DNA of 64,000 nucleotides from JBBDWR01 sp040902745 (GTDB lineage: Bacteria; Actinomycetota; UBA4738; HRBIN12). Both the position numbers and the translations under genes were made by a program. The stretch is from assembly GCA_040902745.1 (NCBI GenBank), contig JBBDWR010000014.1, positions 1 to 64,000 on the forward strand, written 5' to 3'. Under the pieces are notes generated by a model. That model saw only the letters and a list, made by a program, of their open reading frames with translations. It did no database searches and was not told where the DNA came from. Within the stretch, counting starts at the first letter, position 1. Every line of letters begins with the position of its first letter. This document shows, one piece after another, positions 33,467-41,779 of this stretch.

Positions 33467-35077
33467 ATGTCCCTCTGGTTCTCGCGCGAGGAGTTCTCCG
33501 ACAGCGAGCGGGCCCTGCTGTCCCGGTACTTCTCTAATCTCGATCTGCCGGTCTTCGCGCTGATCAACATGCCGGAGGTCGTCAAGGGGGCACTGTTCGC
33601 CCGGTATTCCCGCACCCCGAAGTCTCTGCGGCGGCTGTTCCTCGACGAGTTCGCCGAACAGGTCGCATCGGGCAAGGCGCCGGAACCGACGATGGGCGAA
33701 GAACGCGCGGAGAAGCTGTTCGACCGCGTCTTCGTGGAATACGGCGACGACTCCGTCGCCCAGCTCGGTGGCGTCCACCTCGCCTGCGAGCAGGCTTCCC
33801 AGCTGCTGTGCAAACAGCTCGAGTGGGGCCGCCTGGCCGCGTACTTGGAGCAGTCGACGCGCTACATGCGCTATGACGACAAACCGGGGGGGCGATGGCG
33901 CGTCACGATGCCGCCCGAACTCGAAGGTACTCCGCACGCAGCCTCGTTCTCCGCGTTCGTCGACCTCGCGCTCGAAACCTACGGGCGGCTCTTCGAGCCG
34001 ATGCAACAGTGGTACCGCGAGCGCTTCCCGCAGGAGGCGACCGACTCCGACTTCGTCTATCGCTCGACGATCCAAGCCAAGACCTGCGACACGCTGCGCG
34101 GCCTGCTCCCGGCGGCGACTCGATCCAACCTCGGGATCTACGCCACGGGACAGGCCTACGAGCAGCTCCTCCTTCGTCTGCGCGCACACCCGCTGCAGGA
34201 GATGCGCGAGTACGGCGACCTGATGCTGACCGAGCTGCGCACGGTGATCCCGGCGTTCCTCAAGCGCGTCGACGTCGAGGATCGCGGCGTGGCGTGGTCG
34301 CGCTACCTGGCCGATCGCCGCGAGGCCACCCAGGAGATCGCCGCGAAGTTCCTCGAAGGTGTGGAGGTGGCCGATCGCGAGGAGGTCACACTCGTCGACT
34401 CCGATCCCGACGGCGAGGTCAAGGTCGTCGCCGCGGCCCTGTACGCGTCCAGCGAACTGCCGGACGATCGTCTGCACGAACTCGCGCGATCGATGACCGT
34501 CGACGAGCGCAGCGCCGTGCTCACGGCCTATGTCGGCGAGCGGAGCAACCGGCGCCACAAGCCGGGCAGAGCTTTCGAACGCACCGGCTACCGATTCGAC
34601 GTGCTCTGCGACTACGGCGCCTTCCGCGACCTACAGCGTCACCGCCTGCTCACGGTGGAATGGCAGCACCTGACGACGACCCACGGGTACGAGCTGCCGG
34701 CCGACATCGAACGCGCGGGATTCTCCGGGGACGCCCGCGAGGTGCTCGAGCGCTCCGCGAACCTCGAACGCGAGCTGCGGGCGGCAGGCTTCGGAGACGC
34801 GGCACAGTACGCCGTCTCGCTCCAATACCGGATCCGGTTCGTGCTCCAGATGAACGCCAGAGAGGCGATGCACCTGGCCGAGCTGCGGAGCGCGCCCCAA
34901 GGCCACCCCGTGTACCGCCGGGTCGCTCAACGGATCCACGAGCTGATCGCCGACCAGGCAGGGCACCGAGCGATCGCAGCCGCGATGCAGCACGTCGACC
35001 ACTCCGACGTGGACCTCGAACGTCTCGACGCCGAGCGCCGAACCGAAGCCAAACGCCGGGCGGTCGCGGACTCCTAA
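33467..35077 (+). CDS. tandem ThyX-fold protein (FAD-dependent thymidylate synthase-like)
   Basis: The 536-residue protein reads as two ThyX-like halves. The N-half has LEWGRLAAYLEQSTRYMRYD (EQSTRY at 128-133) and TLRGLLPAATRSNLGIYATG. The C-half has RHRLLTVEWQHL (RHR at 391-393) and QMNAREAMHLAELRSAPQGH. Classical ThyX (about 220-250 residues, tetrameric) has RHRxxSxNExSxRY in one piece; here RHR survives only in the C-half and the NExSxRY part only in the N-half. Two such halves could rebuild complete active sites across their interface. Whether it makes dTMP or does something else is open. The start at 33467 is set by the conserved N-terminus and a -10 box 7 bases before it. Confidence 0.75.
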   Translation: MSLWFSREEFSDSERALLSRYFSNLDLPVFALINMPEVVKGALFARYSRTPKSLRRLFLDEFAEQVASGKAPEPTMGEERAEKLFDRVFVEYGDDSVAQLGGVHLACEQASQLLCKQLEWGRLAAYLEQSTRYMRYDDKPGGRWRVTMPPELEGTPHAASFSAFVDLALETYGRLFEPMQQWYRERFPQEATDSDFVYRSTIQAKTCDTLRGLLPAATRSNLGIYATGQAYEQLLLRLRAHPLQEMREYGDLMLTELRTVIPAFLKRVDVEDRGVAWSRYLADRREATQEIAAKFLEGVEVADREEVTLVDSDPDGEVKVVAAALYASSELPDDRLHELARSMTVDERSAVLTAYVGERSNRRHKPGRAFERTGYRFDVLCDYGAFRDLQRHRLLTVEWQHLTTTHGYELPADIERAGFSGDAREVLERSANLERELRAAGFGDAAQYAVSLQYRIRFVLQMNAREAMHLAELRSAPQGHPVYRRVAQRIHELIADQAGHRAIAAAMQHVDHSDVDLERLDAERRTEAKRRAVADS

Positions 35078-35400
35078 CCGGCTACGGCCCGCGGAAGCCG
35101 CGCACGATCTTGGCGGCCTCGTCCTCGTGCCGCACCGGCACCGTGAAGCGGAACGGGCCTTCGTAGCCGGGCAGGCCCGGGCTGCCTCCTTAGGCCTTGC
35201 GCTCGGCGACCGTGCGAGCCGGCGAACCGACCGCAGCAGCTCGGGCCACCCCCCGCAGGATCGGGGCCGACGAGCGCGATGCCGAGCAGGGTTGCGACGG
35301 TGGTGGGCACGTGCGTATCCAACCACGCTGGGAGCGATCATCGGCGCCCGGACCGTGAGGGCGAGAGCGGGAAGGTTTGCCGTAAGCTGTGCGAACTCCG
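35078..35400. other. intergenic region with decayed coding traces
   Basis: Apart from the short minus-strand frame at 35082-35174, I see no intact gene. The minus strand shows discontinuous protein-like pieces (DTHVPTTVATLLGIALVGP near 35270-35320 and GYEGPFRFTVPVRHEDEAAK near 35100-35170) in different frames, consistent with a small gene broken by frameshifts. Confidence 0.4.
35082..35174 (-). pseudogene. possible remnant of a small gene
   Basis: The frame ending at TAG 35082-35084 encodes GYEGPFRFTVPVRHEDEAAK and IVRGFRGP with near-perfect G/C third positions, so it looks coding. TAAGGAGG precedes it, but the only initiator within reach is CTG at 35174 (30 residues); no ATG is present. It is either a short gene with a rare start or the tail of a frameshifted gene whose N-terminus lies near 35320. 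Confidence 0.3.
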
Positions 35401-35580
35401 ATGGACCGTCAATCCACCTTCTTGCTGGCCATGGCCATGCTGATCGCCGCCGGGGCCGCCGTTTCGGCGGCCGGGTGGACCCTGTTCGTCCGCGACCGGC
35501 GCTCCCACCGGCCCGCCGCCGCGACCGCCGGAGTACCCACTCCCGACGCGACCCATCACGAGGCTTCAGAGGAGCGGTAA
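35401..35580 (+). CDS. small membrane protein coupled to hisD
   Basis: The 59-residue protein (from ATG 35401; GTG 35389 adds four residues) has one hydrophobic helix (FLLAMAMLIAAGAAVSAAGW) and a polar tail rich in R, H, A and T. Its stop overlaps the hisD start as TAATG, so it is the first gene of the histidine operon. No family is recognised. Its placement may be conserved for coupling, or it may be a leader that tunes hisD translation; there is no run of His codons (three near the tail only), so classical his attenuation is not supported. Confidence 0.55.
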   Translation: MDRQSTFLLAMAMLIAAGAAVSAAGWTLFVRDRRSHRPAAATAGVPTPDATHHEASEER

Positions 35581-36872
35581 TGCTCGAGCTCCTCGACCTC
35601 CGCGAGCGGAGGGAGCGCCTCGAGCCTCGACGTCTCGAGCCGGACCCTGCCGTCACCGAACCCGTGAGGGAACTGATCTCGCGCGTCCGCAGCGAGGGCG
35701 ACGACGCCCTCGTCGAGCTCGCCTTGCGATTCGATGGAGCGGACCTGGGCGCGACCGGCCTGCTCGCGACGCCGGACGAGTTCGAACGCGCCCAGGCACA
35801 GCTTCCCGCGCAGCTGCGTGATGCGATCGATGCGCTGATCGATCGCATCATCGATCTGCACCGCCGCCAGCTCCCGCACCAATGGTCGGACGAGCGAGAC
35901 GGGACGAGGTTCGGCGAGATCGTGCGCCCGCTGCGCGCGGCGGGCTGCTACGTGCCCGGCGGGAGAGCGGAGTACCCCTCTTCGGTCGCGATGACGGTCG
36001 TCCCGGCAGTCGTGGCCGGGGTCGAGGAGATCGTCGTCTGCACCCCAGGTCGAACCGACGGCGCCCTACCGCCCACGGTGTTGTACGCCGCGTTCCGGGC
36101 GGGAGCTACGCGCGTGGTCAAGACCGGCGGGGCGCAGGCGGTCGCCGCGATGGCGTTCGGCACCGACAGCGTGCCCGCGGTCGACCGGATCGTCGGACCG
36201 GGTAACGCCTACGTGACGGAGGCGAAACGTCAGGTCGCCGGGTTCGTGGGCATCGACGGCCTCGCCGGCCCCAGCGAACTGACGGTGGTGGCCGACGCCG
36301 CGGCGGATCCGGTGTTGATCGCGATCGACCTGATCGCGCAGGCTGAACACGACCCCGAGGCAAGCACGAACCTCGTCACCACCGACCCGGCGCTCGTCGA
36401 GGCAGCAGCCGAGCGATTGACCGTCGAAGTCGTGCGAGCGGGGCGGCGGGAGATCGTGGAGCAGGCGCTGACCCACAACCGCGCCTACCTCGTCGCCGAC
36501 CTGACCCAAGCCGCCGAGGTCGTCGACGACCTCGCGGCGGAGCACCTCCAATTACTGCTCGCCGACCCTCGGGCGTTCGTCGAAACGATCCGCAACGCTG
36601 GAGCGATCTTCTTGGGACCGTGGACGGCAGTGCCGTTCGGCGACTACGGGGTCGCATCCAACCACGTGCTCCCAACCGCCGGGACGGCGCGGTTCGCCTC
36701 GGGCCTGCGCGCGTCCGACTTCGTCACCGTCAGCTCCGTGATCGAGATGGAGCCCGCCGCAGTGCGTTCGCTGTCGCCCTCGGTGGTCGCGATCGCCGAG
36801 AGCGAAGGGCTCGTCGGCCACGCTCGGGCCGTCCGCGTGCGCGACGAACGCGCGATCGAGGAGGAGACATGA
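35580..36872 (+). CDS. hisD: histidinol dehydrogenase
   Basis: The 430-residue enzyme oxidises L-histidinol to L-histidine (last two steps). Recognisable stretches are CYVPGGRAEYPSSVAMTVVP, VVKTGGAQAVAAMAFGT, VDRIVGPGNAYVTEAKRQV, GPSELTVVADA, QAEHDPEAST and AEHLQLL with a C-terminal SNHVLPTAGTARF, which provide the zinc and catalytic residues. Length is typical. ATG at 35580 overlaps the preceding small gene's stop, and its own stop overlaps hisC by ATGA. Confidence 0.97.
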   Translation: MLELLDLRERRERLEPRRLEPDPAVTEPVRELISRVRSEGDDALVELALRFDGADLGATGLLATPDEFERAQAQLPAQLRDAIDALIDRIIDLHRRQLPHQWSDERDGTRFGEIVRPLRAAGCYVPGGRAEYPSSVAMTVVPAVVAGVEEIVVCTPGRTDGALPPTVLYAAFRAGATRVVKTGGAQAVAAMAFGTDSVPAVDRIVGPGNAYVTEAKRQVAGFVGIDGLAGPSELTVVADAAADPVLIAIDLIAQAEHDPEASTNLVTTDPALVEAAAERLTVEVVRAGRREIVEQALTHNRAYLVADLTQAAEVVDDLAAEHLQLLLADPRAFVETIRNAGAIFLGPWTAVPFGDYGVASNHVLPTAGTARFASGLRASDFVTVSSVIEMEPAAVRSLSPSVVAIAESEGLVGHARAVRVRDERAIEEET

Positions 36873-37924
36873 CCGCCGAACCTCGCCCCGGGATCCGCGA
36901 CACCGGGCCGTACGTGTCGCCCCAGCTCGACGTGCCCGCGCGACTGAACACGAACGAGTGTCCGTTCCCGCTCCCGGAGGACTTCTCGCGCGACCTCGCT
37001 CGCGCGGTCGCAGACATCCCGCTCAACCGCTATCCAGAGGGGCAGGCCACGCGCCTGCGGGAAGACCTCGCCGACTTCGCGGGCCACATCCCGGAAGGCA
37101 CGTGGGCGGCCAACGGATCCAACGAGGTCCTCACCCAGCTGTTGCTCGCCTACGGCGGGCCGGAACGCTCCGCGCTGGTGTTCGAGCCGACCTACCCGCT
37201 GCACTCGCGGTTGTCGTGGCTGACCCACACCAGGGTCGAACGAGGCGAACTCGGCGGGGGCTTCACCCTGGGCGACGAGGAGATCGCACGCGCCGTCGCC
37301 GTCACACCCGACGTCATCTTCGTCTGTTCCCCCAACAACCCCACCGGAAATGTGCAGTCGCCCGCATCGGTACGCACGCTCGCCGAGGCGGTGCCCGAGG
37401 CGCTCGTGATCGTCGACGAGGCCTACATCGAGTTCGGGGGTGAGAGCGCGTTGCCGCTGGTCGCGTCACACCCGAACGTCGTCGTGGTCCGTACGCTTTC
37501 GAAGGCGTTCGCGCTGGCGGGGGTTAGGCTCGGCTACTGCCTGGCCGATCCTAAGGTCGTCGACGACCTGCGGGTGGTGCGGCTCCCCTATCACCTGTCG
37601 TCGCTCACCCAGGCTGCAGGGATCACCGCCCTGCAGCACGTTGCCGAGGCGACGTCGATGCTCGGCGCGGTGCGCCGAGAACGCGATCGGATCGTCGAGG
37701 TGCTCTCGGGGTTCGAGGGCGTGACGGTGTTCCCGAGCGACGCGAACTTCGTGCTGTTCGCTCCTCCCGATGGGTGCGATGCGCGCGAGCTGTGGCAGCG
37801 ACTGCTGGATCGGGGGGTGCTGGTGCGCGATCTCACGTCGTCGATCCCCCAGGGGCTGCGCGTGACCGCGGGGGCCCCGCACGAGGTGGATCTGTTTCTC
37901 AAGGTGATGGAAGAGGTGCTATAG
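36869..37924 (+). CDS. hisC: histidinol-phosphate aminotransferase
   Basis: The 351-residue PLP enzyme has RLNTNECPFPLP near the start, NGSNEVLTQLL, FVCSPNNPTGN, IVDEAYIEFGG and RTLSKAFALAGVRLGYC, in which the Lys binds PLP. It transaminates imidazole-acetol phosphate. Its ATG overlaps hisD and hisB begins at the very next base after its stop, so the operon is tightly coupled. Confidence 0.96.
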   Translation: MTAEPRPGIRDTGPYVSPQLDVPARLNTNECPFPLPEDFSRDLARAVADIPLNRYPEGQATRLREDLADFAGHIPEGTWAANGSNEVLTQLLLAYGGPERSALVFEPTYPLHSRLSWLTHTRVERGELGGGFTLGDEEIARAVAVTPDVIFVCSPNNPTGNVQSPASVRTLAEAVPEALVIVDEAYIEFGGESALPLVASHPNVVVVRTLSKAFALAGVRLGYCLADPKVVDDLRVVRLPYHLSSLTQAAGITALQHVAEATSMLGAVRRERDRIVEVLSGFEGVTVFPSDANFVLFAPPDGCDARELWQRLLDRGVLVRDLTSSIPQGLRVTAGAPHEVDLFLKVMEEVL

Positions 37925-38518
37925 ATGAGCGAAGCCCCGCGACGGTCAACCGTTGAACGCGCCACGAATGAAGCCCAGATCCACGTGGAGCTCACACTCG
38001 ACGGGAACGGTGTCGCGAACGCCGACACCGGCATGCCCTTCTTCGACCACATGTTGGGACAGCTCGGAAAACACGCCGGGTTCGACCTCGATGTGAGCGC
38101 GAAGGGCGACCTCGATGTCGACGGTCACCACACCGTCGAGGACGTGGGCATCACCCTCGGACAGGCATTGGCGGAGTCGCTCGGCGACAAGGCCGGGATC
38201 CGTCGGTTCGGATCGTGTTCGGTCCCGATCGACGAGGCGTTGGTCGACTGCGCGCTCGATCTATCGGGTCGTCCGTACCTGGTACACGAGGTCCCGGTAC
38301 CGGCGGAGACGATCGGCAGCTTCGACACCGGCCTGACCGAGGACTTCCTCCAGGCCTTCACGACGACGGCCCAGATGACCTTGCACCTGCGGCTGGTCTC
38401 GGGGCGCAGCCCGCACCACGTCGTGGAGGCCGAGTTCAAGTCGCTCGCGCGCGCACTCGGCGACGCATGTGCGCTCACCGGCCGTTCCAGCATCCCGTCG
38501 ACGAAGGGAACCCTGTGA
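37925..38518 (+). CDS. hisB: imidazoleglycerol-phosphate dehydratase
   Basis: The 197-residue monofunctional enzyme has the diagnostic FFDHMLGQLGKHAGFDLDV, DGHHTVEDVGITLG and GRSPHHVVEAEFKSLARAL motifs, whose His and Glu residues bind two manganese ions. It lacks the phosphatase domain fused in enterics. Its stop overlaps the hisH start as GTGA. Confidence 0.97.
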   Translation: MSEAPRRSTVERATNEAQIHVELTLDGNGVANADTGMPFFDHMLGQLGKHAGFDLDVSAKGDLDVDGHHTVEDVGITLGQALAESLGDKAGIRRFGSCSVPIDEALVDCALDLSGRPYLVHEVPVPAETIGSFDTGLTEDFLQAFTTTAQMTLHLRLVSGRSPHHVVEAEFKSLARALGDACALTGRSSIPSTKGTL

Positions 38519-39126
38519 CGACGGTCGCCGTCCTGGACTACGGCATGGGGAACCTGCACTCGGTCTCGCGCGCGCTCGCCAAGGTGGGCGCGACCGTGGA
38601 GGTGACCGGCGACGCCGAACTCGGCGCGCGCGCCGACGCCCTCGTCGTCCCCGGCGTGGGGCACTTCGGCGCCTGCATGCGCGCGCTCGCGCGCCACGGA
38701 CTGGAGGATGTGGTTCGCCGGGTGGCTTCGTCCGGGGCCCCCGTGCTCGGGGTGTGCCTCGGGATGCAGGTGCTGTTCGAGCGGAGCGAGGAGGACGACG
38801 CGGACGGTCTCGGCGTGCTCTCCGGTGGATCTCGCAAGCTCCCCGACGACGTGAAGGTTCCGCACATGGGATGGAACGACGTGACCTGGATCGCACCGCA
38901 CCCCTACGTCGCCCAGCTCGCTCCGGGAACGCGCTTCTACTTCGTGCACTCTTACGCCCCCGACGTGATCGATGGGCTCACCGTGGGGACCGCCGAGTAC
39001 GGACGAGCGTTCTCCGCGGTCGTCGCGCGCGACAACGTGTTCGCGACGCAGTTCCACCCCGAGAAGTCCGGGGACGCCGGATTGCAGCTCTACGAGACGT
39101 TCGTGAAGGAGGCCGGTGCCAAGTGA
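38515..39126 (+). CDS. hisH: imidazole glycerol phosphate synthase, glutaminase subunit
   Basis: The 203-residue class I glutaminase supplies ammonia to HisF. It has VLDYGMGNLHSV at the start, the nucleophile in GVCLGMQ, and the catalytic His-Glu in TQFHPEKSG. The start is GTG at 38515 overlapping hisB, and the stop overlaps the hisA GTG, so hisB-H-A-F are chained by 4-base overlaps. Confidence 0.97.
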   Translation: MTTVAVLDYGMGNLHSVSRALAKVGATVEVTGDAELGARADALVVPGVGHFGACMRALARHGLEDVVRRVASSGAPVLGVCLGMQVLFERSEEDDADGLGVLSGGSRKLPDDVKVPHMGWNDVTWIAPHPYVAQLAPGTRFYFVHSYAPDVIDGLTVGTAEYGRAFSAVVARDNVFATQFHPEKSGDAGLQLYETFVKEAGAK

Positions 39127-39830
39127 TCGTGATCCCCGCGATCGACCTGCGAGGCGGGCGCGCCGTCCGGCTGTTCCGGGGCGACCCACAAGCAGAGACC
39201 GAGTACTCGACAGACCCTACCGAGGTGGCGAAGCGCTTCGAAGCCGAGGGCGCACGGCGGATCCACGTCGTCGATCTCGATGCCGCGCTCGATACCGGCG
39301 ACAACCGCGAGGTCGTGAAGGAGATCATCCGCAACGTCGCGATCCCGGTGCAGCTCGGAGGCGGCATCCGGTCGATGGACGCGATCGAGGAGGTGCTCTC
39401 TCCCCGGATGGCGTCGCGCGCCGTGCTCGGCACGGCCGCCGCCGCGGATCCCGACCTCGTTCGGCGGGCCGTCGAGAAGTTCGAGGATCACATCGTGGTC
39501 GCCGTCGACATCCTGGACGGCAACGTGATGGTGCGCGGATGGCAGGAGGCCGGAGCGCCGATCGACGAGGCGATCCCCCAGCTGATCTCCGCCGGGGCCC
39601 CGCGGTTCCTCGTGACGTCGATCCAGAAGGACGGCACGATGGACGGCCCCGATCTCGCGCTGTACGAGCGGGTGACCGAGCTCGCGGGAGACGTCCCGGT
39701 GATCGCGAGCGGCGGCGTCCGCAACGCCGACGACGTGTGGGCCCTGCGGGAGCTGGCCTGCGAGGCCGTCGTGGTCGGCAAGGCCTTCTACGTCGGAACG
39801 CTGCAGCTCTCGGAGGTCGTCCGAGGATGA
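39123..39830 (+). CDS. hisA: phosphoribosylformimino-5-aminoimidazole carboxamide ribotide isomerase
   Basis: The 235-residue TIM-barrel isomerase starts IVIPAIDLRGGRAVRLF (catalytic Asp), and has HVVDLDAAL, QLGGGIRSMDAIE and VIASGGVRNADDV. In many actinobacteria this protein (PriA) also works as TrpF; I cannot tell from sequence alone whether this one is bifunctional. It starts with GTG overlapping hisH and overlaps hisF by ATGA. Confidence 0.95.
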   Translation: MIVIPAIDLRGGRAVRLFRGDPQAETEYSTDPTEVAKRFEAEGARRIHVVDLDAALDTGDNREVVKEIIRNVAIPVQLGGGIRSMDAIEEVLSPRMASRAVLGTAAAADPDLVRRAVEKFEDHIVVAVDILDGNVMVRGWQEAGAPIDEAIPQLISAGAPRFLVTSIQKDGTMDGPDLALYERVTELAGDVPVIASGGVRNADDVWALRELACEAVVVGKAFYVGTLQLSEVVRG

Positions 39831-40594
39831 CGCTGGCCAAGCGCCTGATCCCGTGCCTCGATGTCGACGCTGGCCGCGTCGTCAAGGGAACCAACTTCGT
39901 CGACCTGCGCGACGCGGGCGATCCGGTGGAGCTTGCGGCCCGCTACGACGCGGAAGGTGCCGACGAACTCGTGTTCCTCGACATCACGGCGACCGTGGAA
40001 GGCCGCCGCAGCACGCTCGAGGTGATCGCGTCGACGGCGGAACAGGTCTTCATCCCGCTGACCGTGGGCGGGGGGGTTCGCAGCGACGACGACGTCAACG
40101 CCTTGCTCCGCGCCGGGGCCGACAAGGTGGCGATCAACTCCGCGGCGGTTCGCGACCCTGCGCTGCTCCAGCGGTGCGCCGATCGCTTCGGCACCCAATG
40201 TATGGTCGTTGCGATCGATGTACGGCGTCGCGACGACGATGACCGCTGGGAGGTCGTCGTCGACGCCGGCCGCACCCCCACCGGTCGCGGGGCGGTGGAA
40301 TGGGCCGTCGAAGCCACCTCGGAGCGCGGGGCCGGTGAGATCCTTCTCACGTCGATGGACCGTGACGGCACGGGCCAGGGCTACGACCTCGAGCTGCTCC
40401 GGGCGGTCGGAGGCGCGACGAACGTCCCGCTCGTTGCCAGCGGCGGAGCCGGCACGCCCGAACACTTCGCGGACGCGGTGCTGGAGGGCACTGCCGACGC
40501 CGTCCTCGCCGCGAGTCGTTTCCACTTCGAGGAATTGTCGATCCGTCAGGTCAAGGAGTCGATGGCACAGCGCGGGATCCCGGTGCGACTGTGA
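39827..40594 (+). CDS. hisF: imidazole glycerol phosphate synthase, cyclase subunit
   Basis: The 255-residue TIM-barrel cyclase starts LAKRLIPCLDVDAGRVVKG (catalytic Asp) and has ELVFLDITAT, IPLTVGGGVRSDDDV, DKVAINSAAV, LLTSMDRDGT (second Asp) and VASGGAGTPEH. It pairs with HisH. HisI follows 13 bases later with GGAGGGG as ribosome-binding site. Confidence 0.97.
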   Translation: MTLAKRLIPCLDVDAGRVVKGTNFVDLRDAGDPVELAARYDAEGADELVFLDITATVEGRRSTLEVIASTAEQVFIPLTVGGGVRSDDDVNALLRAGADKVAINSAAVRDPALLQRCADRFGTQCMVVAIDVRRRDDDDRWEVVVDAGRTPTGRGAVEWAVEATSERGAGEILLTSMDRDGTGQGYDLELLRAVGGATNVPLVASGGAGTPEHFADAVLEGTADAVLAASRFHFEELSIRQVKESMAQRGIPVRL

Positions 40595-40607
40595 CGGAGG
40601 GGACGCG

Positions 40608-40982
40608 ATGACCGAGCCCACCGACGGGGCGATCGATCGCGCCCCCGTGAGCCTGGACGGCCTGCGCTTCGACGACCGAGGCCTGGTCCCGGTGATCGTG
40701 CAGGAGGCCGACACCGGCGACGTATTGATGTTCGCGTGGGCCAATCGCGAGTCTCTCGAGCGCACGTTGGAGGAGGGGCGTATGGTCTACTGGAGCCGAT
40801 CCCGCCAGGAGCTGTGGCGCAAGGGAGATACGAGCGGCAACATCCAGCACTGGGAGGCTCTCCGCGCCGACTGCGACGCCGACGTCGTCCTCGCGCGCGT
40901 GCACCAGACGGGGCCAGCATGTCACACGGGCGAACGCTCGTGTTTCTTCCGTCCGCTATCGGGCGACGACGGAGCGACCTAG
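40608..40982 (+). CDS. hisI: phosphoribosyl-AMP cyclohydrolase
   Basis: The 124-residue enzyme has VIVQEADTGDVLMFAWAN, TYWSRSR-like MVYWSRSRQELWRKGDTSGN and the metal-binding DCDADVVL and GPACHTGERSCFF motifs. It is monofunctional: the HisE pyrophosphatase domain is missing and no hisE gene is in the window, so that step must be encoded elsewhere. It is the last gene of the first his block before the toxin-antitoxin pair. Confidence 0.96.
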   Translation: MTEPTDGAIDRAPVSLDGLRFDDRGLVPVIVQEADTGDVLMFAWANRESLERTLEEGRMVYWSRSRQELWRKGDTSGNIQHWEALRADCDADVVLARVHQTGPACHTGERSCFFRPLSGDDGAT

Positions 40983-41018
40983 GCAGACGTCGGTGTGGTG
41001 GACGGCCGCTCGCGTGAC

Positions 41019-41429
41019 TCAGTCGGGCGCCGTGGGATCGATGACCGTTAGGCCCTCGAAGTGCTCGCGATAGAACCCTCGGTCGCGCGTCAGGAGCGCG
41101 TCCGCACGCTCCATGGCGTGGGCCCCGATCAGGAAGTCGGCAACGATCCTGGAACGTGGACCTCCGGACTCGCGGTATGGGCGCCAGATCCTCGCGGCGC
41201 GCTCCGCCGCCGGTCGACCGGCCGGTACGAACGCGACCTGCAGGCGGTCGAGAACTTGGTTCGCCGAATCAGTATCGGGGAAGAGGGACGACACCTCGGC
41301 CCACACGACCTCGCCCGCGATCAGGCTTCCGTGCAGCAACGCGAGCCGAAGAGCGGCCCCCGAGGCAGCGCCGTATTCGTCGTCTTGGAGCAGATCGATG
41401 AGAACGCTCGAATCCGCTGCGGTGATCAC
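41019..41429 (-). CDS. PIN-domain toxin (VapC-like)
   Basis: The 136-residue PIN-domain protein has the acidic residues expected for a VapC ribonuclease: Asp6 (AADSSVLIDLL), Glu45 (WAEVSSL), Asp98 (RIVADFLIGAHA) and Asp116 (LLTRDRGFY). Its ATG overlaps the stop of the antitoxin gene (ATGA), the standard antitoxin-first layout. The pair sits on the minus strand between hisI and hisG. Confidence 0.85.
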   Translation of the reverse strand: MITAADSSVLIDLLQDDEYGAASGAALRLALLHGSLIAGEVVWAEVSSLFPDTDSANQVLDRLQVAFVPAGRPAAERAARIWRPYRESGGPRSRIVADFLIGAHAMERADALLTRDRGFYREHFEGLTVIDPTAPD

Positions 41430-41665
41430 GCGTCGCCCAAGGGATCGGGGTCTCCTCGCAGTTCGGCGAGCACCTGTTCGGTTGTTCTGCCCGTCCGAAG
41501 GATGCCGCGAACCGACTCCACCGGATCTTCAGTCGGCGCCTTCCGCAGGACGATCCGGCCCTCCTCCTCGACGAACTCGACCTCCGTGCCAGGTCGTAAC
41601 CCGAACCGCTCGCGAAGGCCCTTTGGGACCGTGACCTGTCCCTTCTCCGAAATCACGTGAGGCAT
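41426..41665 (-). CDS. AbrB/MazE-type antitoxin
   Basis: The 79-residue protein starts MPHVISEKGQVTVPKGLRER, the swapped-hairpin AbrB DNA-binding fold, with GLRPGTEVEFVEEEGRIVLR, and a C-terminal toxin-binding tail (ESVRGILRTGRTTEQVLAEL). It should neutralise the adjacent PIN toxin and repress the pair. The ATG at 41665 has GGAGG only 1 base away; ATG at 41686 may be the true start and would add MDSYYGG. Confidence 0.85.
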   Translation of the reverse strand: MPHVISEKGQVTVPKGLRERFGLRPGTEVEFVEEEGRIVLRKAPTEDPVESVRGILRTGRTTEQVLAELRGDPDPLGDA

Positions 41666-41779
41666 ACCTCCATAGTAGGAATCCATACGGCTGTCGTCAA
41701 ACTCGCGCGCAAGGGAGCGGCGACCCACCGATACACTGCCGGGGCTCTCGGAACTCGTCTGTGAGGTAGGTCACCCCTC

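Noticed and set aside
35401..35580. Classical histidine attenuator leader peptide
   Set aside because: There is no run of consecutive His codons and no convincing terminator; the small gene encodes a membrane helix instead.
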